Source: Crocinitomicaceae bacterium (GTDB lineage Bacteria > Bacteroidota > Bacteroidia > Flavobacteriales_D > Crocinitomicaceae). From it: a DNA stretch of 64,000 bases. Shown here in pieces: positions 53,873 to 61,558 of the stretch; the stretch's first letter is position 1; each line of letters starts with the position of its first letter. The notes below the pieces were generated by a model that was not told where the DNA came from, made no database searches, and worked only from the letters and a program-made list of their open reading frames with translations. The stretch is taken from assembly GCA_021740085.1 (NCBI GenBank), contig JAIPAL010000001.1, forward strand, positions 186,001-250,000, given 5' to 3'. A program made the position numbers and the translations under genes.

Positions 53873-56296
53873 TTAAGCTACTTCATACAAATACTTCTGG
53901 AACTCAATAAAAAGTTTTCGAATGTCTCCTCCATCGCCGAGAATCTCTTTTGCATCCTCCAACGATTGATATTTGTTTCTGAGTAGGATTGGTAATTTTT
54001 CTATGTCAAGTTCATCAACGCCAGATTCAACGTATTTACTTAATACAAATGCGATGAATTCCTTTTGTTTGTCGTCTAATATGGCAAAGATTGTTGCTTG
54101 TGCTGCTGCTACTCGTTCTTCTCTGGTTAGTGAGCTGTAATTGCCATTAAACACATATTCCAATACATCAAACAAATCACTTTTTTCCATATTAACTAAT
54201 GATTGAACGATCAACAAATCACTTTTAGGAAATCCTGCAGCATCTAATTTTTCTAACAATATTTTTCTTGTATTTGGTTTGCTCCATTGTTTTCTTAATT
54301 CTGCTTCGTTTTTGAAAAGATTTGGCAATTCGCCAAATAGATTATTCAAAAATTGCTCTGCTGAAATTGGTTTTCCATCAGCTAAAAATGAAGTCGAAAT
54401 CATTGATTGTATTTCTCGTTCTTTACCATCACGCAATTTTATTTTAACCTTCTTTTTCTTACTGCAGTTACAGAATAATTCACCGCAAATATCGCACGGT
54501 TCTTTACCTGGTTTCTCACATTCACAAGGCCTTTGATTGCAAATTTCACACGGTTGTTTTGGTTGTTTTGGTTTATCTGGTTCTGGTTCTAATGGTTCGC
54601 CATCCCACTCTGGGTCTGCAAAATGATGGTAGGCATCTACAAAATCATAAATCGTAAAAAACTCTTTACCATCAAACAAACGTGTGCCTCGCCCTACAAT
54701 TTGCTTAAACTCTATCATAGAATTTACTGGTCGCATTAAAACAATATTGCGAATGTTTCTTGCATCTACACCCGTTGATAATTTTTGCGAAGTAGTTAAT
54801 ATAGTTGGAATCGTTTTTTCGTTGTCTTGAAACTCTCTCAAAAACTGTTCGCCTATTTCGCCATCGTTGGCGGTAACACGCACACAATAATTTGGGTTGG
54901 TGCTTGTTTTGAATTGATTGATCAAATCACGCACTGCGGCCGCGTGGTCTTGGGTAGCACAAAAAATAATAGCTTTTTCTTTCTGATTGGCTTCGTCCAT
55001 GTAAATTTGAACTCTTTTTGCCTCTCTTGCCTTTATTTCTATAATTCGATTAAAATCAGCTTCTTTATAAGTTCTGCCTTCTTCAATTTCGCCTTCCATG
55101 ACTTGGTCATCGCTGGTAAAGATATATTCATCCAACGTAGTTTGAATACGCTTTACTTTAAAAGGAGTCAGGAAACCATCGTTAATGCCTTCTTTCAACG
55201 AATAAATATAAACCGGATCGCCAAAGTATTTGTAGGTGTCTACGTTATCTACTCGTTTCGGAGTAGCTGTCAAACCCAACTGAACTGCTGGCGAAAAATA
55301 ATTCAAAATACCTCTCCAATTTCCTTCATCGTTTGCACCACCGCGGTGACACTCATCTATAATGATAAAATCAAAATAGTCGGTTGGATATTGTCCGAAG
55401 TTGTATAGTTCACTACCATATTCAATAAGAGATTCGGCTGCCAAAGAAATGGGTTGCGATGTTTCTGTCTTCTTTGAAACTTTAGCATTGGTCATAAAGG
55501 TTTGGAAAATGGTAAAGAAGATACTTCCGTTAGTAGGAACACTTCCTTTTTTACTTATTTCCTTCGGACTAATTCTTACCAAAGCATCTTCTGGAAAGGC
55601 AGAAAAAGAGTTAAAAGCTTGGTTTGCCAATATGTTTCTATCGGCTAAAAATAATATTCTTGGTCTGCGACTGCCATCGCGCTTTAAGTTCCAACGTGTT
55701 TCAAATAATTTCCAAGCAATTTGAAAAGCAATGGCCGTTTTTCCAGTACCAGTAGCAAGGGTTAATAAAATACGTTGTTTGCCTTGCGCTATGGCTTCAA
55801 CGGTTCTTTGAACAGCAATTTCTTGGTAGTATCGTAATTGCCAAGTGCCACTTTTATTTTCAAAGGGAACATTGGTAAACTTTTCTCTCCAATGATTTTG
55901 GTCAGAAAAAGTTTTATTCCACAATTCCTCTGGGGTAAGGTAATTATCGACCAATCCTTCTGTGCCCGTAAGCATACAAATGCTGTAAATCTCGTTTCCG
56001 TTGGTACTATATGCAGTTTCAAGTTTTAATTTCTCTGCATAAATTTTTGCTTGCGCAACTCCTTCTCCAACCGCTAGATTAATGCTTTTGGCTTCAATCA
56101 CAGCTAGTTTAACACCTTTATAAACCAAGATGTAATCAGCAATCATTGGTGTTGCACGACGACCACCAGTTTGAATTTTACCGTCGGTAATCTTTGCATG
56201 TTGCTCACGAAGGATTTTTGAACCTTCAACAACGCCCCAACCGCAAGCCTTTAGCTTTGGGTCAATAAGGTTTGCCCTTGTATCTGCTTCGTTCAT
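53873..56296 (-). CDS. hsdR: Type I restriction enzyme, R subunit
   Basis: Translocating restriction subunit of 807 residues, similar to the EcoEI-type (type IB) group. The N-terminal PD-(D/E)XK nuclease has Asp54, Glu68 and Lys70 (LAVIEAKS). The SF2 helicase motor has Walker A ATGTGKT (181-187) and DECH box (314-317), with motif VI near QIVGRGTRLF. Around residues 580-615 lies a Cys-rich stretch with paired CxxC/CxC motifs (PCEICNQRPCECE, PCDICGELFCNC), probably zinc-binding. A C-terminal helical domain binds the M/S core. It starts 1 bp after the accessory nuclease gene. Confidence 0.96.
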   Translation of the reverse strand: MNEADTRANLIDPKLKACGWGVVEGSKILREQHAKITDGKIQTGGRRATPMIADYILVYKGVKLAVIEAKSINLAVGEGVAQAKIYAEKLKLETAYSTNGNEIYSICMLTGTEGLVDNYLTPEELWNKTFSDQNHWREKFTNVPFENKSGTWQLRYYQEIAVQRTVEAIAQGKQRILLTLATGTGKTAIAFQIAWKLFETRWNLKRDGSRRPRILFLADRNILANQAFNSFSAFPEDALVRISPKEISKKGSVPTNGSIFFTIFQTFMTNAKVSKKTETSQPISLAAESLIEYGSELYNFGQYPTDYFDFIIIDECHRGGANDEGNWRGILNYFSPAVQLGLTATPKRVDNVDTYKYFGDPVYIYSLKEGINDGFLTPFKVKRIQTTLDEYIFTSDDQVMEGEIEEGRTYKEADFNRIIEIKAREAKRVQIYMDEANQKEKAIIFCATQDHAAAVRDLINQFKTSTNPNYCVRVTANDGEIGEQFLREFQDNEKTIPTILTTSQKLSTGVDARNIRNIVLMRPVNSMIEFKQIVGRGTRLFDGKEFFTIYDFVDAYHHFADPEWDGEPLEPEPDKPKQPKQPCEICNQRPCECEKPGKEPCDICGELFCNCSKKKKVKIKLRDGKEREIQSMISTSFLADGKPISAEQFLNNLFGELPNLFKNEAELRKQWSKPNTRKILLEKLDAAGFPKSDLLIVQSLVNMEKSDLFDVLEYVFNGNYSSLTREERVAAAQATIFAILDDKQKEFIAFVLSKYVESGVDELDIEKLPILLRNKYQSLEDAKEILGDGGDIRKLFIEFQKYLYEVA

Positions 56297-56297
56297 A

Positions 56298-57224
56298 TTA
56301 ATTTTTGAAGAGTTTAAAACTTACCTGATAGCGATAAAATTCAATATTGTTAGTTACTGATAAAGCTCGTTTAATTCGTAGGTCATCTTCTAATGCAATG
56401 ATGATTCCCTTAACTTCTTGATTGGCTTCAGCTAATTCTTCTTTTACGTAACCCATATAGCGTTGAATTTGCCCAACAACATTGTCACTTGCTCTTCCCT
56501 TTTTGAGTTCTACCACTAATAAGGTTTTTTTGTCTTTGCTTACCGCTAAAATATCAATAGGACCTGTATCACTTGGGTATTGCTGCCCAAGTAATACGCC
56601 ATCTTCTTGATAGATGTCGTATTTACTTCCTAATTCGGTTTGATTCCAATTTTGGACTAAAAAATCTTCTAAGTGTTTTTCTAATGCAAATACTGATGGA
56701 TCCTCAATGGTTGGATCATTTGAAATGATGGTTGGGGGCCTAACATTACCTATTAGCTGTTCTATTTCTTCGGCATATTGAGTAATCTGAGCAGATGTAC
56801 CTGTTGAGCCTGTTGAGTTTTTAAGTTCTTGCGACATCATTGAACGCTCAATAAACACGGGAAACCATTTTACACTCCTTCTGTGAGGTAAATCGGTATT
56901 GGGCTGATAGATGTAATCAGAAATCACTTCTCCTACATAGTAGCTGCCCTGGCCATCGGGACAAATAACCACATCTCCTTTCTTAATTCCTTTGCAAACC
57001 GTCCATAACATGCCACAAGCCAAGCCGGCGGCTATTTTAGTCTTATCGTTGTGTAATTTTAACCAAATATCTCTAAACTTTGCGTTAAACTCTCGCCAAT
57101 TTTCAGGTAGTTCTTGGCTAAGGTCTTGCATAATTCCATAATCTGCACCTATGAAATTATCATCATAACACGCCTTGGCATAAATGCTTTTGGCTCCTAA
57201 TATCACTCTAAAATAACTTTTCAT
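56298..57224 (-). CDS. Accessory PUA/EVE-like reader plus PD-(D/E)XK nuclease within the type I RM operon
   Basis: 308 residues. The N-terminal ~125 residues contain KKGDVVICPDGQGSYYVGEV and LPHRRSVKWF, a pattern I associate with the PUA/EVE-like domains of Mrr/McrBC-type modification-dependent restriction enzymes. After a linker (130-175), the C-terminal part resembles NucS-type (DUF91) nucleases: Asp224 in GPIDILAV, Glu239 and Lys241 in LLVVELKKG, and GQIQRYMGYV. It overlaps hsdS by 4 bp and ends 1 bp before hsdR, so it is co-translated with the RM genes. It may be a second effector or a type IV-like module. Confidence 0.72.
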   Translation of the reverse strand: MKSYFRVILGAKSIYAKACYDDNFIGADYGIMQDLSQELPENWREFNAKFRDIWLKLHNDKTKIAAGLACGMLWTVCKGIKKGDVVICPDGQGSYYVGEVISDYIYQPNTDLPHRRSVKWFPVFIERSMMSQELKNSTGSTGTSAQITQYAEEIEQLIGNVRPPTIISNDPTIEDPSVFALEKHLEDFLVQNWNQTELGSKYDIYQEDGVLLGQQYPSDTGPIDILAVSKDKKTLLVVELKKGRASDNVVGQIQRYMGYVKEELAEANQEVKGIIIALEDDLRIKRALSVTNNIEFYRYQVSFKLFKN

Positions 57225-58378
57225 ATCTCTACTGTTTTTGTTTTCAACTCACCAGCGAACGCCTTTTGCAAAATCGATTTTTTCAACTCTTCTAAATCAT
57301 TTATTTTTTGCTGATAAATAGCTTGTAATTTTTTAGTTTCAGCACTTAATGCCTCAAGTTTATTCACAACTGTTTCTTGTTCATTTAGCGAAGGAAAAGG
57401 AATTGGGATTTTATTGAGCATTGTCTGATTTAATTTTGGTTGTGCCATTCCACTTACAAAATCATCTAACTTAATTGAGTTTAGATATAATTCAACAAAC
57501 TTTTGACTAACAATATTATTAAATCTCAAAACGTGAGCGTGATTATTAACCCAAGTTTTTCCCGAAATTGAAAATGCAATTGGATAAGTTCTTGCCAAAA
57601 GATTTGCACCATCTTCTGAAACACAAAGTAAATCTTCTTCAAATAAATAATCGGCAACGTAATCAACTATCCCAGATGCTCCATAATATGGGATTGAACC
57701 TTCAATCCTAACGTTCTTTGTTATTGGAACTCTTTTACTATCCAAATTTTCTGAAATCTCATTTAATGTTTTTGTTTCCCAATTTTCATTCTCAAATACC
57801 CCTTGTAAATAACTTTCAAAAAGTTCTTTGGAGTTTTTTAGGTTTTGTTCGGCATTGGCTTTTGCTTTTGCTATGGCGGCAAAGGCTTCATCTAATATGG
57901 CTACGATACGTTGTTGTTCGGATATTGGTGGTAGCAAAATTGGGAAATTTCTAACTGTTCCAACATTTAAGTTTCCTACACCAGAACCACTTATACTTTT
58001 TTTCGCAAGCCTTTTAATGAAATCAGAATTTAGATAATGTTTTAAATAATAACTATTTAATACACGTTTATCAACCTTAATCAAAGTAAGACTTACGAAT
58101 ACGCTAAATTCAATATCATCTTCAATTACTGCCGCTTCTCCATAACTACCAACTCTTGTATAAAGTATGTCTCCTACTAATGGCTTATTGTTTTTAGTAA
58201 GTTCGTTATGAGTTTTTTCAGTTACATAATTATACCCACTCCAAATTATTTTTCCATCTTTAACATTTTTCGCTGAAAGAAAAGGTATGCCATCACTAAC
58301 ATATTGAGGTTTTGCAGCAACCCCACAAGTAATTAATTCACATACTTCATCAAGATTTTGTTCTACCCAATTTATCAT
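57221..58378 (-). CDS. hsdS: Type I restriction-modification specificity subunit S
   Basis: DNA recognition subunit of 385 residues with two target-recognition domains, each followed by a conserved coiled helix. The first half-repeat ends ILLPPISEQQRIVAILDEAF followed by AIAKAKANAEQNLKNSKELF (about 150-190). The second ends PFPSLNEQETVVNKLEAL and DLEELKKSILQKAFAGEL at the C-terminus. The recognition sequence should be bipartite but cannot be predicted here. It overlaps hsdM by 4 bp upstream and the nuclease gene by 4 bp downstream. Confidence 0.95.
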   Translation of the reverse strand: MINWVEQNLDEVCELITCGVAAKPQYVSDGIPFLSAKNVKDGKIIWSGYNYVTEKTHNELTKNNKPLVGDILYTRVGSYGEAAVIEDDIEFSVFVSLTLIKVDKRVLNSYYLKHYLNSDFIKRLAKKSISGSGVGNLNVGTVRNFPILLPPISEQQRIVAILDEAFAAIAKAKANAEQNLKNSKELFESYLQGVFENENWETKTLNEISENLDSKRVPITKNVRIEGSIPYYGASGIVDYVADYLFEEDLLCVSEDGANLLARTYPIAFSISGKTWVNNHAHVLRFNNIVSQKFVELYLNSIKLDDFVSGMAQPKLNQTMLNKIPIPFPSLNEQETVVNKLEALSAETKKLQAIYQQKINDLEELKKSILQKAFAGELKTKTVEI

Positions 58379-59829
58379 ATAAGTTCCAAAATTGAGTTTA
58401 AAATATCAGCACTTTCACTATCTAATGCTTTCATTTGCTCCAAAATTTCTTGCGGTTGGCGTAAAGCGGCTTCTTCTTTCTTGTTGGGGTTTTTGGCACT
58501 AAGGTCCACTTCGGCTCCGCTCAGTGTCCCTACATCTATGCTCCATGAGTTCTCGCTGTCTGCTTTTGTTTTTTGTAATTCAATAAAGTCAGCTAAATCT
58601 TTTTCGTTAAGGGCGTTAGTCTTTCCTAAGTTTCTATCTAAGTTCAGTTGGTAGTACCATACTTTTTTGGTAGCACTTCCTTTTTCAAAAAACAAGACTA
58701 CGGTTTTTACACCAGCACCCGTAAAAGTACCACCAGGCAAATCTAAAACGGTGTGCAAGTTGCAACTTTCTAACAATTCTTTACGCAATGCCACAGAAGC
58801 ATTATCGGTATTACTCAAAAAGGTGTTTTTAATTACGATAGCAGCCTTACCACCCGCTTTTAGTATTTTAATAAAGTGCTGTAAAAATAAGGAAGCGGTT
58901 TCACCTGTTTTAATTGGGAAGTTTTGTTGTACTTCAGCACGTTCTTTACCACCAAATGGAGGGTTAGCCAATATAATATCGTAACGGTCTTTTTCTTGTA
59001 TGTCGGCTAAGTTTTCAGCAAGGGTATTGGTATGCACAATGTTGGGTGCTTCAATGCCGTGAAAAATCATATTCATTGTGCCAATAATATAGGCTAATGA
59101 CTTTTTCTCTTTACCGTAAAAGGTTCTTTTCTGTAAAATTTCTACGTCGGTAGTCGTTAGTTTTTTGCTGTTTTGCAAATAGCTAAACGCTTCACATAGG
59201 AAACCAGCACTACCAACCGCACCATCGTATATTTTATTTCCTATTTCTGGAGCAACCACTTTTACAATAGTAGTAATTAATGGTCTTGGCGTGTAGTACT
59301 CACCACCATTACGCCCAGCATTGCCCATGTTCTGTATTTTGGACTCATACAAATGGCTCATTTCGTGCTTTTCAGCGTGGGTACGGAAACGCAATTCGTC
59401 AATGCGGTTAATTACTTCACGTAGATTATAACCACTTTGTATGCGGTTTTTTAGTTCGCTAAATATCTCACCCACTTTATATTCAATTGTATCTGCACTA
59501 ACGGCATCTGCCTTGAATTTTTTAAGGTATGGAAATAGTTGAATGTTTACAAAATCGGCAAGGTCATCGCCAGTTAAAGCGGCGTGGTGATCAATCTTAC
59601 CATCTGCACCTTTTGGAGCGGCCCAAACATTCCATTGGTACTCGGCATCAATAAGTGGCTTGTATTGTTTCCCAGTTAATTCAGCAGCGGTTGCTTTATC
59701 ATTTTCTAAATCATCTAAGTACTTTAAGAACAACACCCAAGAGGTTTGTTCTACGTAATCTAACTCACTTCCACACCCCGCATCTTTGTGCAGAATATCA
59801 TCAACATTTTTAAAGGTTTGTTCGAACAT
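58375..59829 (-). CDS. hsdM: Type I restriction-modification methyltransferase subunit M
   Basis: N6-adenine methyltransferase of 484 residues. The N-terminal helical HsdM_N domain starts FEQTFKNVDDILHKDAGCGS. The SAM-binding motif I reads DGAVGSAGFL (about 202-211, a variant of DPAxGTGGF) and the catalytic motif IV NPPF is at 289-292. The MGNAGRNGGEYYTPRP loop before motif I is the usual HsdM feature. First gene of the operon hsdM-hsdS-nuclease-hsdR. A -7-like box lies 13 bp upstream. Confidence 0.96.
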   Translation of the reverse strand: MFEQTFKNVDDILHKDAGCGSELDYVEQTSWVLFLKYLDDLENDKATAAELTGKQYKPLIDAEYQWNVWAAPKGADGKIDHHAALTGDDLADFVNIQLFPYLKKFKADAVSADTIEYKVGEIFSELKNRIQSGYNLREVINRIDELRFRTHAEKHEMSHLYESKIQNMGNAGRNGGEYYTPRPLITTIVKVVAPEIGNKIYDGAVGSAGFLCEAFSYLQNSKKLTTTDVEILQKRTFYGKEKKSLAYIIGTMNMIFHGIEAPNIVHTNTLAENLADIQEKDRYDIILANPPFGGKERAEVQQNFPIKTGETASLFLQHFIKILKAGGKAAIVIKNTFLSNTDNASVALRKELLESCNLHTVLDLPGGTFTGAGVKTVVLFFEKGSATKKVWYYQLNLDRNLGKTNALNEKDLADFIELQKTKADSENSWSIDVGTLSGAEVDLSAKNPNKKEEAALRQPQEILEQMKALDSESADILNSILELI

Positions 59830-59842
59830 TTATTTTTTTTGT

Positions 59843-59850
59843 TAAAGTTA
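59843..59850 (-). promoter_or_regulatory. Possible -7 box for the hsd operon
   Basis: TAACTTTA on the minus strand, 13 bp before the hsdM ATG; a TTTG lies 14 bp further upstream, a shorter spacing than usual. Confidence 0.35.
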
Positions 59851-60125
59851 GAATTTTATTAGAACAAAGCCTTATTCCATTCCCGCTCTCAAACCTCTCC
59901 ACCAGCCCAAAATCATAATCCTATTTGTTCTTTAATCAATTACCCGCAAATTAGAACAATAAGATTAACCCCACCAAGCGCTTGACCTGAGTTGTCAAAC
60001 TATTTTTTGAGTAGAGTTCGGTTGACAGCACTTTTTGAAGGTCAAAGCACTTCCTTCTAATTTATCTTGGCGGTATTATCTCGCAACGGAGAAGTGTCTT
60101 TAAACACACTCAAAAAAATAAAGAC
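59851..60125. other. Intergenic region between hsdM and engB
   Basis: About 275 bp separating divergent units. I see no gene, tRNA, repeat or attachment-site-like duplication here; it marks the right edge of the accessory region. Confidence 0.4.
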
Positions 60126-60133
60126 TACCTTTG
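60126..60133 (+). promoter_or_regulatory. Predicted -7 box for engB
   Basis: TACCTTTG matches TAnnTTTG and ends 4 bp before the ATG at 60138, implying a leaderless or nearly leaderless transcript. Confidence 0.5.
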
Positions 60134-60137
60134 ATTT

Positions 60138-60734
60138 ATGAAAATTAAATCGGTTTCTTTTGTTGTTTCTAATACAGACCACAAAAAATGTCCTGATGAT
60201 GGCTTGCCGGAGTTTGCTTTTATTGGAAGGTCGAATGTGGGAAAGTCTTCCCTGATTAACCTATTAACAGGGCAGAAAAAACTCGCAAAAATATCATCAA
60301 CCCCCGGAAAGACGCAATTGATAAATCATTTTGTCATCAACGATGAATGGTATTTAGTCGATTTGCCAGGGTATGGCTATGCCAAAGCATCTAAGTCTGC
60401 CCGGTCTACGTGGGAGAAGTTTATCGCGGATTACCTCACGAAAAGAAAAACCTTGATGAATATTTTTGTCCTCTTGGATTCCCGCTTAGAGCCTCAAAAA
60501 ATTGACATGGAATTCATTAACTGGTGCGGGGAAAAACAACTTCCTTTTGTGATGGTTTTTACAAAAATTGATAAATTATCAAGTTCTGCGCTTCAAAAAA
60601 ACTTGCTAAAATTCAAAAAAGAAATGTTAAAGACATGGGAGGAATTGCCCCCGATTTATACCACATCGAGTGTCTCAGGATTTGGTAATGAACCAATATT
60701 AAATTATATAAGTCAAATTCTAAGCATGTCTTAG
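60138..60734 (+). CDS. engB: Ribosome biogenesis GTPase EngB/YsxC
   Basis: Essential TrmE-Era-EngA-EngB-family GTPase needed for 50S subunit assembly, 198 residues. G1 is GRSNVGKSSL (30-39), switch I TPGKTQLINHF with G2 Thr, G3 DLPGYGYAKAS, G4 TKID and G5 TSSVSGFG. The length is standard. It is a core gene on the right side of the accessory region; yebC follows 55 bp later under its own promoter. Confidence 0.97.
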   Translation: MKIKSVSFVVSNTDHKKCPDDGLPEFAFIGRSNVGKSSLINLLTGQKKLAKISSTPGKTQLINHFVINDEWYLVDLPGYGYAKASKSARSTWEKFIADYLTKRKTLMNIFVLLDSRLEPQKIDMEFINWCGEKQLPFVMVFTKIDKLSSSALQKNLLKFKKEMLKTWEELPPIYTTSSVSGFGNEPILNYISQILSMS

Positions 60735-60742
60735 GTTTTCTC

Positions 60743-60773
60743 TTGACTTTCAAACTTGAAATTTTTAACTTTG
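60743..60773 (+). promoter_or_regulatory. Predicted yebC promoter
   Basis: TTG (60743-60745), 20-bp spacer, TAACTTTG (60766-60773): a good match to the Bacteroidota consensus, 16 bp before the ATG at 60790. Confidence 0.7.
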
Positions 60774-60789
60774 ACAAAATTGTAATAGA

Positions 60790-61500
60790 ATGGGAAGAGC
60801 GTTTGAATACCGACGAGCAGCAAAGGAAAAAAGATGGGACAAGATGTCCAAAATTTTTCCTAAATTAGGAAAAGCCATTACCATGGCGGCAAAGGAAGGG
60901 GGCATGGATCCAGCTACCAATGCAAAACTACGGACTGCGATTCAGAACGCGAAGTCTGAAAACATGCCAAAAGACAATATCGACGCCGCTATAAAAAGAG
61001 CCGCTCAAAAAGATATTGCCTCGTTCACCGAAGTGAATTATGAAGGCAAAGGCCCACACGGCGTTCTCGTTTTTGTGGAATGTGCCACCGATAATCCAAC
61101 ACGGACCGTCGCAAACGTGAAGTCCTACTTTAATAAAGCCAATGGTGGAATCGTTCCTACTGGATCCCTTGAATTTATGTTTGAACGCAAAAGCGTCTTC
61201 GAAATCAATATCACGGAAAATATAGATCCTGAAATGTTAGAGCTCGATTTAATTGATGCGGGCTGTCAAGAAATAGAAGTGGAAGAGGGTCAACTCTTCG
61301 TATATGGCGATTATTCAGCCTTCGGCACCTTGTCAAAAGCCTTAGAAGATTTGCAAATAGAGGTTCAAAAATCCAGTTTAAGTCGCTTTGCTACAACGCC
61401 TGTTGAATTCACAGAAGAACAAATGGTGGATATTGAAAAAATGCTCGATAAAATTGAGGATGATGACGATATTCAGCAAGTCTTTACAAACATTGCTTAA
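60790..61500 (+). CDS. YebC/PmpR family protein
   Basis: Member of the YebC/PmpR/TACO1 family (236 residues), originally described as DNA-binding regulators and more recently linked to translation of difficult (proline-rich) sequences. The N-terminus starts [16 protein letters not shown], a variant of the family's AGHSKWxNIxxRK region. [32 protein letters not shown] and YEGKGPHGV are all conserved family segments. The acidic C-terminal domain ends normally. The genus-typical function cannot be decided from sequence. Confidence 0.95.
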   Translation: MGRAFEYRRAAKEKRWDKMSKIFPKLGKAITMAAKEGGMDPATNAKLRTAIQNAKSENMPKDNIDAAIKRAAQKDIASFTEVNYEGKGPHGVLVFVECATDNPTRTVANVKSYFNKANGGIVPTGSLEFMFERKSVFEINITENIDPEMLELDLIDAGCQEIEVEEGQLFVYGDYSAFGTLSKALEDLQIEVQKSSLSRFATTPVEFTEEQMVDIEKMLDKIEDDDDIQQVFTNIA

Positions 61501-61558
61501 TTTAGTGTTCAATATACTAAATAGCTATTTTTTTAGTTACCGCAATTGATTTTTTTTA

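Noticed and set aside
54827-55408. 193-codon open frame on the plus strand
   Set aside because: It is antisense to hsdR; the translation is rich in Phe/Ile/Cys with no family features, while the minus strand encodes conserved helicase motifs.
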